Positions 48,916-57,984 are shown, counted from the stretch's first letter. The stretch: DNA of 64,000 bases from Mariprofundus aestuarium (GCF_002795805.1 NZ_CP018799.1:1605001-1669000); one strand, 5' to 3'. Numbers and translations are program-made. The notes: generated by a model not told the origin, from the sequence alone.

Positions 48916-49075
48916 GTATTGAACCGACTCAATAACAGGAATTCACAGCACCGCCCATATACCCAACCATTATTGATCACAGATAGACAATTATTCCATG
49001 TCTGGCATACATATTGCAGGAACGCTAACCAGTGCAGTATAATCAGCACTATGACTTAATCTGCCGGAGGCGAGA

Positions 49076-50272
49076 GTGAAATATTGGATATTATCTCTTC
49101 TCTCAATCACATATTTCACACTGTTTCCTCTCCTGCTGCATGCAGATGAATCGGCTTTACTAGTATCGGGTAAAACCAGCTATTCATCCCAGACCAAATC
49201 GCTGTTCACACCCAAAGAAATGAAGTGGCTAGAGAGCAAACAACCTATTACTTATGTTTATGACCCGGACTGGGCTCCATTTGAATGGAAAAATGATATT
49301 GGCAATCACACCGGTATTATCTCTGATGTTTTAAACCTTATTAAGCAGAACACAGGTATCGAATTCATAGCTGTTAACACTGATACATGGGAAGAGTCAG
49401 TAGAACTCGTTAAAAGCGATAAAGCAGATATGTTCAGTGCTATAACCCAAAACAGCGCCAGGGAGGAGCACCTTTATTTCACATCTAGGGATATCTACTC
49501 ATACCCTGCTGTTCTTATTACCAACTTTGATGATAAAGGTGTTTATCTCGACCCTGCAAAAGACTTTAAAGGAAAAACGATTGGTGTTGTTAAAGGCAGT
49601 GGTCTGGGGCAATACATCAAAGAGAAATACCCTGAGCTTGAATTCGTAGAACTTCCTGCCACACATGATGGATTTTCATCCGTACAAGACGGTAAGGTTG
49701 ATCTGTTTGCCATCAATACAGTTACAGCCAAATATTATATAGAAAAGCAGGGATTTGATGATCTGAAAATTGCCCTGAAACTTGATTACCTCTATCACCT
49801 GAAAATTGCCCTGCGTAAGGATTTACCAGCTGAGATCATATCAATTTTAGATAAGTCACTGGCTCGCATCAGTGAGGAAGAGCTGAATGATATTTTCAAC
49901 AAATGGACAGAGATATCTACTGAACACCATACTGACTGGAAACTCCTGCTTCAGATTGCTGCTACCCTGTTTATTGTCATTATATTTCTAATCATCAATA
50001 ACCGAAGATTAAACATGAAGGTGAAAGCCCGAACAGAAGAACTCTCAACTGCAAACATTGAACTTGGCAATGCACTCAAGGAGATAAAAATCCTGCGCGG
50101 AATCATCCCAATCTGCTCTTATTGTCACAGTATTCGGGATGACAAAGAAACATGGCATAGGTTAGAAACATATTTATCAAACCATTCAGACGCCAGGTTC
50201 AGTCATTCCATCTGCCCAGAGTGCGCACCTAAAGTGCTTTTAGAAGCTCGTCTTGATGAAGAGGCACCCTGA
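49076..50272 (+). CDS. SBP_bac_3 sensor with TM, coiled coil and four-cysteine module
   Basis: A 398-residue protein. It has a signal peptide (about 1-23), a type-3 periplasmic solute-binding domain (about 50-275; YVYDPDWAPFEWKNDIGNHT and KGKTIGVVKGSGLGQYI), one TM (about 300-318), a helical stretch and a Cys module: PICSYCHSIRDD, then FSHSICPECAPKV. The GTG start follows CGGAGG. The periplasmic part should bind a small solute such as an amino acid. As in the protein at 33923, no kinase or GGDEF follows, so signalling must go through partners or the Cys module. Confidence 0.85.
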   Translation: MKYWILSLLSITYFTLFPLLLHADESALLVSGKTSYSSQTKSLFTPKEMKWLESKQPITYVYDPDWAPFEWKNDIGNHTGIISDVLNLIKQNTGIEFIAVNTDTWEESVELVKSDKADMFSAITQNSAREEHLYFTSRDIYSYPAVLITNFDDKGVYLDPAKDFKGKTIGVVKGSGLGQYIKEKYPELEFVELPATHDGFSSVQDGKVDLFAINTVTAKYYIEKQGFDDLKIALKLDYLYHLKIALRKDLPAEIISILDKSLARISEEELNDIFNKWTEISTEHHTDWKLLLQIAATLFIVIIFLIINNRRLNMKVKARTEELSTANIELGNALKEIKILRGIIPICSYCHSIRDDKETWHRLETYLSNHSDARFSHSICPECAPKVLLEARLDEEAP

Positions 50273-50415
50273 AAGTAATCACTTCAAGCCTCTCCATTAG
50301 AGGTCATTCAGGTTCCTGATTCGTCAATTCATACCTATTCCTGTAGGATGCCGATCCTCGTAGTGAATTAGTTGACTCACGCATGCTGCGTTTAACTGAT
50401 TTATACAGGAGTTTC

Positions 50416-51072
50416 ATGTCTTCACTACGCGTTCGCTACCAAACCATGGAGTTTGGCCCTGCGGACATCCACGTCCGAACTTTAAGGGACAAGCAGGAGT
50501 TCTCTGACGATACCGGCATTGCCGAAAAGTTAGGGATTTCGTCCTCTACATGGCCACTGTTCGGTATCATCTGGCCTTCAGGGCAGGTGCTCGCACATCT
50601 CATGTCCGATTATCAAATTGCAGGAAAACGAATTCTGGAGGTCGGCTGTGGCATTGCGCTCTCATCTCTGGTGCTCAATCAACGAAATGCCGATATTACC
50701 GCTACAGATTACCACCCTGAAGCCGGAAACTTTCTTCAGGCAAACACTGAACTCAACGATGATAAAGACATCCCCTTTATTCGCACTGGATGGGAAGATA
50801 AAGATGATGGTTTAGGTGAATTCGATCTCATTATCGGCAGTGACCTGCTCTATGAGCGAGGCCATGCTGAAATGCTGTCAGAATTTATTGATCATCATGC
50901 CAAACCACAATGTGAAATAATCATTGTTGATCAAGGACGTGGGCATCATGCCCGCTTCAGCAAACAGATGGTGAAGCTTGGTTATTCGCATAGTCAGGGC
51001 AGGCCAGAAAACACCGAAGGGTATCTGGAAAAACCACTCCCAAAAGGACAGGTACTGCGCTACCAGCGCTAG
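50416..51072 (+). CDS. SAM-dependent methyltransferase (Methyltransf_16-like)
   Basis: A 218-residue class I methyltransferase. Motif I is RILEVGCGIALSSLV; acidic loop TATDYHPEAGNF and motif IV FDLIIGSDLLYE follow. This branch includes lysine methyltransferases of proteins, but the substrate is unknown. The ATG at 50416 has CAGGAG five bases upstream; the longer frame is less likely. A hairpin at about 50346-50359 (AGGAT/ATCCT) precedes it. Confidence 0.85.
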   Translation: MSSLRVRYQTMEFGPADIHVRTLRDKQEFSDDTGIAEKLGISSSTWPLFGIIWPSGQVLAHLMSDYQIAGKRILEVGCGIALSSLVLNQRNADITATDYHPEAGNFLQANTELNDDKDIPFIRTGWEDKDDGLGEFDLIIGSDLLYERGHAEMLSEFIDHHAKPQCEIIIVDQGRGHHARFSKQMVKLGYSHSQGRPENTEGYLEKPLPKGQVLRYQR

Positions 51073-51131
51073 CTCCACCGTACTCCCTATGATTTGATAC
51101 CCGCTTAAGTTCACTGCAAGATAACGATCAA

Positions 51132-52079
51132 ATGAAGAACCCAAACAGAGAGACGGCGTCCAATCTTGAGGAACTTCCGAATATAGGAAGGGCCATTGCT
51201 CGTGACCTCCACTCTATTGGAATTAACCATCCCAAAGAACTGATCGCGAAAAACCCTTTTCAACTTTATGATCAGCTTTGCCGCATATCAGGAAAAAAGC
51301 ATGACCCCTGTGTAATTGATGTGCTTATGTCGGCCATCCACTTTATGGAAGGCGGCGAGCCACTGCCTTGGTGGTCATTTACAGATGAGCGCAAGAATAC
51401 CGGCAATGGCACGATTGACTTCAGCATGCACAGAACCAAGCATCGCCTGCTAAATTTATCACCTGATGCAACCGATGTGGTGGCTTCATCCGAAGGAACA
51501 TTAATCATGAGCATAGAAAAAGAACTGCAGACACGTAGCGAATCCAAATGTGAATTGTGTGGTGCTACCGATGAACTGGGTGTCTACGAAGTGCCCCCTA
51601 CCTCTGATGGCAGTGCGGATCAGTGTATCTTGGCTTGCGAAATCTGTCGTGGGCAGATTGAGAACCCGGACACGGTAGATGCAAACCACTGGCGCTGCCT
51701 GAATGATTCCATGTGGAGCCAGGTGCCTGCGGTGCAGGTTATGGCGTGGCGCATGCTTACGCGCCTGCGTGCTGAGGGCTGGCCTCAGGATCTTCTCGAT
51801 ATGATGTATCTGGAAGATGAAACCCGTGCCTGGGCTGAAGCAGGTAGCGCCGAGGCTGTTGAAGAGAAGATTATTCATCGCGACAGCAACGGTGCAGTGC
51901 TTGAAGCCGGCGACACAGTAACACTGACTAAGGATCTTGATGTAAAAGGTTCAACCATTACGGCCAAGCGCGGCACGGCAGTACGTAATATCCGCCTTGT
52001 TCAGGATAACGCAGAACAGATCGAAGGACGCGTTGATGGCCAGCAGATCGTGATTCTGACCAAGTTCGTGAAGAAATAG
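51132..52079 (+). CDS. Cdd1-like domain fused to PhnA protein
   Basis: A 315-residue single reading frame joining two normally separate proteins. Residues about 10-90 match Cdd1/pathogenicity-locus helix-hairpin-helix proteins (EELPNIGRAIARDLHSIGI, then KKHDPCVIDVLMSAIHFMEG and EPLPWWSFTDERK). Residues 126-315 match full-length PhnA, beginning MSIEKELQTRSESKCELCG with zinc-ribbon cysteines and ending TKFVKK. The 36-residue linker lacks motif. The PhnA part has its own ATG at 51507 with AAGGAA nine bases upstream, so it may also be made alone. Neither part has a firmly known function; the PhnA family is not itself a phosphonatase in most bacteria. Confidence 0.85.
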   Translation: MKNPNRETASNLEELPNIGRAIARDLHSIGINHPKELIAKNPFQLYDQLCRISGKKHDPCVIDVLMSAIHFMEGGEPLPWWSFTDERKNTGNGTIDFSMHRTKHRLLNLSPDATDVVASSEGTLIMSIEKELQTRSESKCELCGATDELGVYEVPPTSDGSADQCILACEICRGQIENPDTVDANHWRCLNDSMWSQVPAVQVMAWRMLTRLRAEGWPQDLLDMMYLEDETRAWAEAGSAEAVEEKIIHRDSNGAVLEAGDTVTLTKDLDVKGSTITAKRGTAVRNIRLVQDNAEQIEGRVDGQQIVILTKFVKK

Positions 52080-52111
52080 AGCTGAACAAACTTCTAACCA
52101 CAAGTACGCAC

Positions 52112-52146
52112 ATCCGCCCCGCTGTCCTGCAGGCTGCGGGGCGGAT
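52112..52146. repeat. GC-rich perfect hairpin between PhnA fusion and HIT gene
   Basis: ATCCGCCCCGC and GCGGGGCGGAT form an 11-base stem around a 13-base loop that itself contains CCTGCAGG. No T-run follows. It could be an mRNA end stabiliser or a weak terminator. Confidence 0.55.
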
Positions 52147-52242
52147 AGATGCATTCAAGCAAACCATCTTTGATTATCACTGCTCCCTTGTTACATTTCA
52201 GAACATGCCGGATTTATTACTGTCGCAAAAAGGGAGAACATC

Positions 52243-52578
52243 ATGACTGACTGCCTATTTTGTAAAATTGCTGCCGGGGATATCCCCTCGAACAAGGTCT
52301 ACGAGGATGAGAATTTCTTCGCCTTTCACGACATCCACCCCAAATCGCCGATCCATGTGCTGGTCATTCCGAAACTCCATCTGCAAAGCCTGGCCGATGC
52401 TACAGAGCAGGATACCGCGCTGCTCGGTCTGATGATGGATCGTGTGCGCCACATTGCCGATGCCGAATTGAAGCTTGGTGTTGGCTACCGTGTTGTCATC
52501 AATGTGCGTGAAGGTGGCGGCCAGGAAGTAGATCACATCCATGTCCATATTCTGGGCGGCAAGAAACTTCCATTTTGA
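52243..52578 (+). CDS. HIT-family nucleotide hydrolase (HINT-like)
   Basis: A 111-residue protein of the histidine-triad family. The N-terminus CLFCKIAAGDIPSNKVYED and the catalytic triad DHIHVHILGGKKLPF are typical of HINT purine nucleoside phosphoramidases. GGGAGA precedes the ATG. Its end overlaps the possible start of the DciA-like gene. Confidence 0.95.
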   Translation: MTDCLFCKIAAGDIPSNKVYEDENFFAFHDIHPKSPIHVLVIPKLHLQSLADATEQDTALLGLMMDRVRHIADAELKLGVGYRVVINVREGGGQEVDHIHVHILGGKKLPF

Positions 52579-53095
52579 AAAATCTGCCACTTTGAGCTTT
52601 CGCCCTAAACGCCCCCGCTCTAAACTCAAGGGAATACATGGAGATCTGTCCGAAATTCTCGGTGAGGAATCGCTGGGAAAACTGATGGGTATGGCACGCC
52701 TGCGCCGGGCATGGCCCGATATTGTCGGTCCCATGATGGCCACTCGAACTGAACCGATTGTGATCGAACCTATTGCCGATGATGGCTTCTGCCTCTGGGT
52801 TGCGGTTGATCACTCGATTATGGCACAGCAGATTCGATTCCTGCGCGATGATATTCGCAAGGCTTGCTTCAAACATGCGAAGATCGCCAACCTGCATAAA
52901 ATCAGCACCCGCCTACAGCCGGGAGCAGGCATCAAACCCAAAGCGCCAAAACCTAAGGGCAGGCCTCTGAGCTTTAGTGAAAAACGCAGGGTTGCACAGG
53001 ATGTCGCAGCCATTAAGAATCGCGACCTGCGAAGAGCTGCATATCAGGCTCATATCGCTGAAGTCGCATACGGGATGAACGAGGAGAATAGATGA
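52541..53095 (+). CDS. DUF721/DciA-like protein
   Basis: A 184-residue basic protein. The core (LGEESLGKLMGMARLRRAWP, then DIVGPMMATRTEPI and FLRDDIRK) is the DUF721 domain of DciA, the DnaB loader of bacteria without DnaC. A basic disordered tail follows (KPKAPKPKGRP). The ATG at 52541 lies 38 bases inside the HIT gene; an in-frame TTG at 52592 is a possible shorter start. It ends in an ATGA overlap with the Tim44-like gene. Confidence 0.75.
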   Translation: MSIFWAARNFHFEKSATLSFRPKRPRSKLKGIHGDLSEILGEESLGKLMGMARLRRAWPDIVGPMMATRTEPIVIEPIADDGFCLWVAVDHSIMAQQIRFLRDDIRKACFKHAKIANLHKISTRLQPGAGIKPKAPKPKGRPLSFSEKRRVAQDVAAIKNRDLRRAAYQAHIAEVAYGMNEENR

Positions 53096-53991
53096 AAAAA
53101 CTGATTACAATGGCGATGATCGCCATCTTCGGCATCATGATTTCAGGCGTAGATATGGCTGATGCCAAACGCTTCGGCATGGGTTCAAGCTTTGGCAAAC
53201 AGCGCATGAGCCAGCCTAAGTCGAACAGCTTTTCACAGCAGAAAGCAGCACCGCAGAAGCAGTCTGCCGCTGCTGGGCAGCGTGGTAGCGCCCGTACAGG
53301 CATGATGGGAATGATTGGCGGCCTGGCCCTTGGTGGCCTGCTCGGCGCCATGTTCTTTGGCGGCGCATTTGAAGGCATCAACATGTTCGACATCCTGTTA
53401 ATCGGCGCCGGCATCATGCTGCTGATGTTCTTCCTGCGAAAACGTGCAGCAGCTGCACAACAATCCGCTTATTCAGGCGGCGCGAGATATAGTGAGCCTT
53501 CCGTCAGCTCTTTTCCGGGCAGCAACAGCGATGCTGATGCCGTACAGGAGGAGTTCGATTTTCAGGATCAGAGCCGCGAGCCAGTCGGCAGTGCTGTGCG
53601 TCCTGAGGTTGATGCGAACCATTTTGTTCCTGCAGCCAAAGAGATATACATACGTATGCAGAAAGCATGGGACTCCGGTGACATCGAGGATATCCGTAAG
53701 TTCTGCACCCCTGAAATTGCCGATCGCATATCCCGCGATATGAGTCCAAACAGCGAGAACCGCACTGAGGTTGCTACGCTCAATGCCGAGATTGCTGACA
53801 GCTGGATTGAGTCGGATATGGAGTGGGTAGCAGTAAACTACTCCGCCATGCTGCGTGAGCAGACAGTGGATCACACCGGAGCCACGGTTGAAGACCAGAC
53901 GGCTGAGGTCAACGAAGTTTGGATTTTCCAGCACACCCCGAATTCGGATGATCCAACCTGGTATCTGGCTGGGATTCAGCAAGCCCACTAA
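53092..53991 (+). CDS. Tim44-like domain membrane protein
   Basis: A 299-residue protein with an N-terminal signal/anchor (about 1-20), a Ser/Gln-rich region, a Gly-rich segment (MGMIGGLALGGLLGAMFFGG) and a TM (about 102-118). The C-terminal Tim44-like domain (about 165-297) has EIYIRMQKAWDSGDIEDIRK and a final VWIFQHTPN...WYLAGIQQ. Its bacterial role is not settled. It is translationally coupled to the DciA-like gene and followed by a strong terminator. Confidence 0.88.
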   Translation: MKKLITMAMIAIFGIMISGVDMADAKRFGMGSSFGKQRMSQPKSNSFSQQKAAPQKQSAAAGQRGSARTGMMGMIGGLALGGLLGAMFFGGAFEGINMFDILLIGAGIMLLMFFLRKRAAAAQQSAYSGGARYSEPSVSSFPGSNSDADAVQEEFDFQDQSREPVGSAVRPEVDANHFVPAAKEIYIRMQKAWDSGDIEDIRKFCTPEIADRISRDMSPNSENRTEVATLNAEIADSWIESDMEWVAVNYSAMLREQTVDHTGATVEDQTAEVNEVWIFQHTPNSDDPTWYLAGIQQAH

Positions 53992-54012
53992 TCAGGCAGC
54001 TCAAACTCAAGT

Positions 54013-54050
54013 AAAAAGGCTGGCGGGGAATCCCGACCAGCCTTTTTTAT
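54013..54050. terminator. Bidirectional terminator after Tim44-like gene
   Basis: AAAAAGGCTGG and CCAGCCTTTTT with an inner GGG/CCC stem. It lies between convergent genes. Confidence 0.85.
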
Positions 54051-54066
54051 TCATCTCAAACTCTGA

Positions 54067-54522
54067 TCATTCTTTTGGGTCATTCACCTCATCGGAGTTG
54101 TCTCCCTCTTTGGGGCTCTTCCGTATCATCAGATTAACCATAACCAGGCCGATAAACCCGACAGTGGCAATCAAGCTTGAAAGGATCAGCCATATGAGCC
54201 TTAAAGCCTCAGCACTGAGGAACCAGCCCACCAGAAACAGGATAACTCCAATACTATAGGGAATAAGCAGAGCCCAGCCGCCTTTTTCAATGCACGTTTT
54301 CATCATGCCGCTCTTCTCGCAGCAATCCATACAATGCTTCATCATGCTGCCCATCTTCTTGCCGCATCTAGAGCAGACCTCTTTCACTGGGCCCATCTTC
54401 TCGCCACATGTCTCACAGGCCTCTTTTACGGCATCCACTTTCTCGCCGCATGACGCGCAGAATTTCTCAAAATCGCTTTGTTCGCTTACCGGGGGAACTT
54501 TCTCGTTAGGATCAGGACTCAT
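54067..54522 (-). CDS. Membrane protein with four tandem 14-residue zinc-ribbon-like repeats
   Basis: A 151-residue protein. Residues 22-76 are four tandem copies of a 14-residue unit starting CxxC: CASCGEKVDAVKEA, CETCGEKMGPVKEV, CSRCGKKMGSMMKH and CMDCCEKSGMMK, followed by one more Cys. Each unit looks like half a zinc ribbon. Two TMs follow (about 82-102 and 108-130), then a charged tail. The repeat period is exact in the first three copies, suggesting recent duplication. Zinc binding is inferred. It is convergent with the Tim44-like gene, divergent from the FecR gene and not obviously related to either. Confidence 0.8.
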   Translation of the reverse strand: MSPDPNEKVPPVSEQSDFEKFCASCGEKVDAVKEACETCGEKMGPVKEVCSRCGKKMGSMMKHCMDCCEKSGMMKTCIEKGGWALLIPYSIGVILFLVGWFLSAEALRLIWLILSSLIATVGFIGLVMVNLMIRKSPKEGDNSDEVNDPKE

Positions 54523-54686
54523 AATTCAATCCTCCTGTACATATTATTATAGCAGCTGCACCATGATTTTGCTGACGGTGGCAATAAAAAACCTGACAGG
54601 CAATAGAGATATTTTCTCCAATCTGCTAAAGTAAAGGTGTGGCTGTAACTTATTCAATAATAACTGTTTGATTCAAGGAGGGTAAG

Positions 54687-56435
54687 GTGTTCAACTTACG
54701 ACGCATCCAGACTTTCATTTCTCAGGCAACGCCCCTGCTTGTTGCTGCAGTTCTTTGCTTGCCCGCTTCAGCTCAAGCAGAAGCTGTCGGCCAGTTCTCC
54801 GCAACCCTAAACAAGGTTGATCATCTCCGAACAGGTGCAACCGAAGCGGTAGAGGCAAAGGTCGGCAGTGGTGTGGAACTTAAGGATCTCGTCACAACAC
54901 TGGAGCGATCCCGGGCACAGGTTACCTTCGTGGACGAGACAGTGCTCAGGATTGCCTCCTCCTCTCAGGTTGAAGTTACCGAATTCATGTTTGACAACAG
55001 TAAGCTGCAGAGTGGCTCCATCAAAATGATACGTGGCACACTGCGCTCAATCGTTCACCATACCGATGCTGGAGATGCCCAGTTTGAAGTGAGAACCCCT
55101 ACGGCGGTAGCAGCAGTTCGAGGAACGGATTTTTTTACTATTGTGATGGGAAACATCACCCGATTTGTCTGCAATCAGGGACAGGTTGAGATCAGGAATA
55201 TCAATCCCGGCGTGGCTGGCGCGCAGATGTGTGCTATCGGACAAACCGTGGATGTCAGTCAGGGCCAGCCCCCAACACCGCCAAGCCCTACCGACCCAAA
55301 GCTTCTTGATCAGCTGATTAAGGCTACAGACATAGCTACGCCAACAGCGGGTGATCCCTCCCCTCCACAGGGTCCTGGAGGAGTGGAGGAAGTCGTAGCG
55401 GCAACTGAAGGAACGGGTGTCGGCGCAGCTGCAACAGCTCTGGGCGTTGCAGCCATAGGTGCAGTTGCAGTAGGTAGTGTCTCTACTGGCGGAGTGCCAA
55501 CAGGTGCAATTCCGGGTGCTGTCACAGTTACTGTTGAGGACTCCATCTATGTGATGCAGGCATGGATGCCACCTCCTGCAGGGGGAGCAATCACAATGAC
55601 CTATGGTGTTCCTTCAGGTTCTGATGCCGGCAATGTCATGACTGTCACACGCAATGCAGGTGGCAATATCACAAGCGTCAGAATTCAGGGTACGCATGCA
55701 ACTAACTTACCTTTCGCAACAGCTACGGGAGCATTCGACTACACCTTCAACACTGCGGTGGCCACCAATGAGCTTGCACTCGGTGGTGCCGCTACAGATA
55801 GCCCCGCTGCAGTGGGAGCAGGTCCCAACTCGGTCGTCATCAACCAGATTGGAAACCTACCCGCTGTAACAGGTTATCAATATGCCTCACTATTCCACTG
55901 GGGTGTCGAGACAACCGCTACGCCAGGAAACTGGCTGGCAGGTATCGGCGTATTCGGCACACTGACACCTGTAGCTTCGGTTCCTGCTGTAGGCACTGCC
56001 ACCTATGCCGGCCTTGCCCAAGGTTGGTACTATCCGCCCGCAGCCACGCCACCAGCAGGTCTTCCTACAGTAGAATCACTCTTCACAGCTGACCTGACCG
56101 CCAATGTAGACTTTGCTTTAGGGGAGATGGCAATCACCACTATAAACTCACAAACATCACCAGTTGGTGGTCCTCTAGCATACACCGCGGCTCCAAACCT
56201 GAATCTGGCCGCGCCAGTAGTGCTTCTTAACGCCGGAGCCAATCGCAACACATTTACAGCCATAGAAACTGTTACAAATCCAGCAGGCATGGCAGGTACT
56301 ATTCAGGGGGGGTTCTTTGGGCCAGCCACCAAGGCACCTCTAACAGGAGCTAACAATGTACCAGCCAATATCGGTGGCAGCCTTACCCTTACGGGTGGCG
56401 GAGCTTCAATGGTGGGTGTATTCGTCGGTCAATAA
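54687..56435 (+). CDS. Secreted FecR-domain protein with C-terminal TbpB-like barrel
   Basis: A 582-residue exported protein. The signal peptide (about 1-32, ending SASAQA-like LPASAQAEA) has no clear lipobox. A FecR-type domain spans about 55-160 (VRTPTAVAAVRGTDFF), then a Pro-rich linker and a Gly/Ala segment (about 230-270). The C-terminal part ends with GTIQGGFFGPATKAPL, then a GGSLTLTGGGASMVGVFVGQ tail, which resembles the last strands of TbpB-type barrels found in Slam-dependent proteins. The start is GTG behind AAGGAGGG. The next gene is a Slam-like translocator, so this protein is a candidate cargo. That is inference; the barrel call needs structure prediction. Confidence 0.8.
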   Translation: MFNLRRIQTFISQATPLLVAAVLCLPASAQAEAVGQFSATLNKVDHLRTGATEAVEAKVGSGVELKDLVTTLERSRAQVTFVDETVLRIASSSQVEVTEFMFDNSKLQSGSIKMIRGTLRSIVHHTDAGDAQFEVRTPTAVAAVRGTDFFTIVMGNITRFVCNQGQVEIRNINPGVAGAQMCAIGQTVDVSQGQPPTPPSPTDPKLLDQLIKATDIATPTAGDPSPPQGPGGVEEVVAATEGTGVGAAATALGVAAIGAVAVGSVSTGGVPTGAIPGAVTVTVEDSIYVMQAWMPPPAGGAITMTYGVPSGSDAGNVMTVTRNAGGNITSVRIQGTHATNLPFATATGAFDYTFNTAVATNELALGGAATDSPAAVGAGPNSVVINQIGNLPAVTGYQYASLFHWGVETTATPGNWLAGIGVFGTLTPVASVPAVGTATYAGLAQGWYYPPAATPPAGLPTVESLFTADLTANVDFALGEMAITTINSQTSPVGGPLAYTAAPNLNLAAPVVLLNAGANRNTFTAIETVTNPAGMAGTIQGGFFGPATKAPLTGANNVPANIGGSLTLTGGGASMVGVFVGQ

Positions 56436-56459
56436 GCTGCAACGACTGAACATTGAGGG

Positions 56460-56485
56460 AGCGGCCTTGTAAGGAGGCCGCTTTT
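56460..56485 (+). terminator. Attenuator-like hairpin between FecR and Slam-like genes
   Basis: AGCGGCC and GGCCGCT around a nine-base loop, followed by TTTTC. The short T-run suggests partial termination before the Slam-like gene. Confidence 0.7.
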
Positions 56486-56499
56486 CTAGGGAGGGGAAA

Positions 56500-57867
56500 A
56501 TGCTTGTTCGGATGTTGGGGACACTGGTGATATGCGCCATTCCTTTTTCTGGTTATGCCGAAGAGTCCGTATCTACATCCATCCCGACAGCAGGTGTTGC
56601 ATCGTCCCCCGAGAAAACTCATCTTAATAACTACTCCCAAGCCACCCCTGAGGAGCTTGCACAGGTCGCCACACAGCTGCTGGTAGAGGGAAATCCTGAA
56701 CTGGCAGGCATTGTAGTGGCAGAGCTGCTAAAGAAACCGAGCCCACCTATGCAGGCATTGTTCATCGCAGGAAAACTGGCTGAACTGCGCGGTGACTGGA
56801 AAACAGCCATCAAGTTCTACCGCACCATGCTTGAACGTGATTCATCTGTTCTGCGCGTGCGACTGGATCTGGCCCGCGCGCTGCTCATGATAGGCGATAC
56901 CGAGGCATCCCAGCACCATTTCCAGCGTGTACTCGGCGAGCCGGGACTACCTGAAGGCGTACGCAAAAATGTGCTTCTGTTTATCAACCAGATCGAACGC
57001 CTCACCTTCAGCCAGATGCTCTCATTTGAAATCCTTGGCGACAGTAACGTTAATCAGGCTACGGCAAGTGAAGCTGTCATCATTGGCGGCCGTCGCTTTG
57101 TCCTCAGTCCCACTGCAAGACAGCAGAGCGGCAAAGGCATTGGTATCAACTGGCAGGGACAGTACCGCTTTGGTGAATCGCGGCAATTCAGCCTGCGCGG
57201 TATCGTACAGCACCAGAACTACCCATCTACCAACCAGTACAACCTGACCTATCTGATGGGATTTACGGGCTGGACGATGCAGTGGAGTCCGGGCCACTCA
57301 ACATCCTTTGAAGCCGGCTGGCATGCTTCATTCTATGGCGGCCGCGACCTGTTCGACGGCGCAGCATTCCGCATCTCTGACCTCTATCGCACGATTGGCG
57401 GCTGGACCGTGAATCCTGCCATCGAGAGCAAACAACTGCGTTATCCCGATTACCCACTTCGCGATGGCTGGCAGCACTGGCTGACACTGGATACCTCCAA
57501 GGCTACCGCGAGTGGTATTGTGTGGAATGCTGGCGCAAGCATCGGGCGCAATAGCGCACGCGATGATATTTATAATTTCATCTCATCCGGAGCAAAAGCG
57601 GGCGTTTCCGCAGAGCTACCTTTGAAACTGAATGCCTCGTTGATGCTTGATTATCTGGAAACCCGTTATTCGTTGGCTGACCCCTTCTTTGGTAAAAAAA
57701 GGCAGGAAAAGAAGCAATCGGTAGAGCTTGCCATTACCACGCTGGCGTTAAGCGTGGGCGGCTTTGCACCTAGAATCATGCTTGGTCATGTGAAAAATCG
57801 GTGTAACATTGATCTGTATCGGTATCAGAGAACATATGGCAAGGTATCATTTGTACGCGATTTTTGA
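56500..57867 (+). CDS. Slam-like outer-membrane translocator (TPR plus DUF560 barrel)
   Basis: A 455-residue protein with a signal peptide (about 1-21), TPR-like helices (about 45-160; LRVRLDLARALLMIGDTEAS and HHFQRVLGEPGLPEGVRKNV), then a beta-barrel domain to the end. The barrel starts FEILGDSNVNQATAS and ends RIMLGHVKNRCNIDLYRYQR plus a terminal FVRDF, both characteristic of the DUF560/Slam family. The length is close to known Slam proteins (about 480). Slams move surface or secreted proteins across the outer membrane and are often encoded beside their cargo, here the FecR/barrel protein 64 bases upstream. AGGGAGGGG is before the ATG. Confidence 0.85.
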   Translation: MLVRMLGTLVICAIPFSGYAEESVSTSIPTAGVASSPEKTHLNNYSQATPEELAQVATQLLVEGNPELAGIVVAELLKKPSPPMQALFIAGKLAELRGDWKTAIKFYRTMLERDSSVLRVRLDLARALLMIGDTEASQHHFQRVLGEPGLPEGVRKNVLLFINQIERLTFSQMLSFEILGDSNVNQATASEAVIIGGRRFVLSPTARQQSGKGIGINWQGQYRFGESRQFSLRGIVQHQNYPSTNQYNLTYLMGFTGWTMQWSPGHSTSFEAGWHASFYGGRDLFDGAAFRISDLYRTIGGWTVNPAIESKQLRYPDYPLRDGWQHWLTLDTSKATASGIVWNAGASIGRNSARDDIYNFISSGAKAGVSAELPLKLNASLMLDYLETRYSLADPFFGKKRQEKKQSVELAITTLALSVGGFAPRIMLGHVKNRCNIDLYRYQRTYGKVSFVRDF

Positions 57868-57918
57868 TCTCTATTTTGTTAATCGGGCAAATTATCTCCT
57901 GCCCTGAGGGGTGGCGTT

Positions 57919-57984
57919 ATGGCCGGAAACAACAGCAATGAAACACCCACTGACCTGCTTCTTGTCTTCATGAGGCTGGAGTAA
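57919..57984 (+). CDS. Possible 21-codon leader ORF before the cyclase
   Basis: ATG with an AGGGG site upstream, encoding MAGNNSNETPTDLLLVFMR plus two residues. Its TAA is separated by one base from the ATG of the cyclase (TAATATG). The geometry suggests translational coupling to the CHASE2 gene. Confidence 0.4.
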   Translation: MAGNNSNETPTDLLLVFMRLE

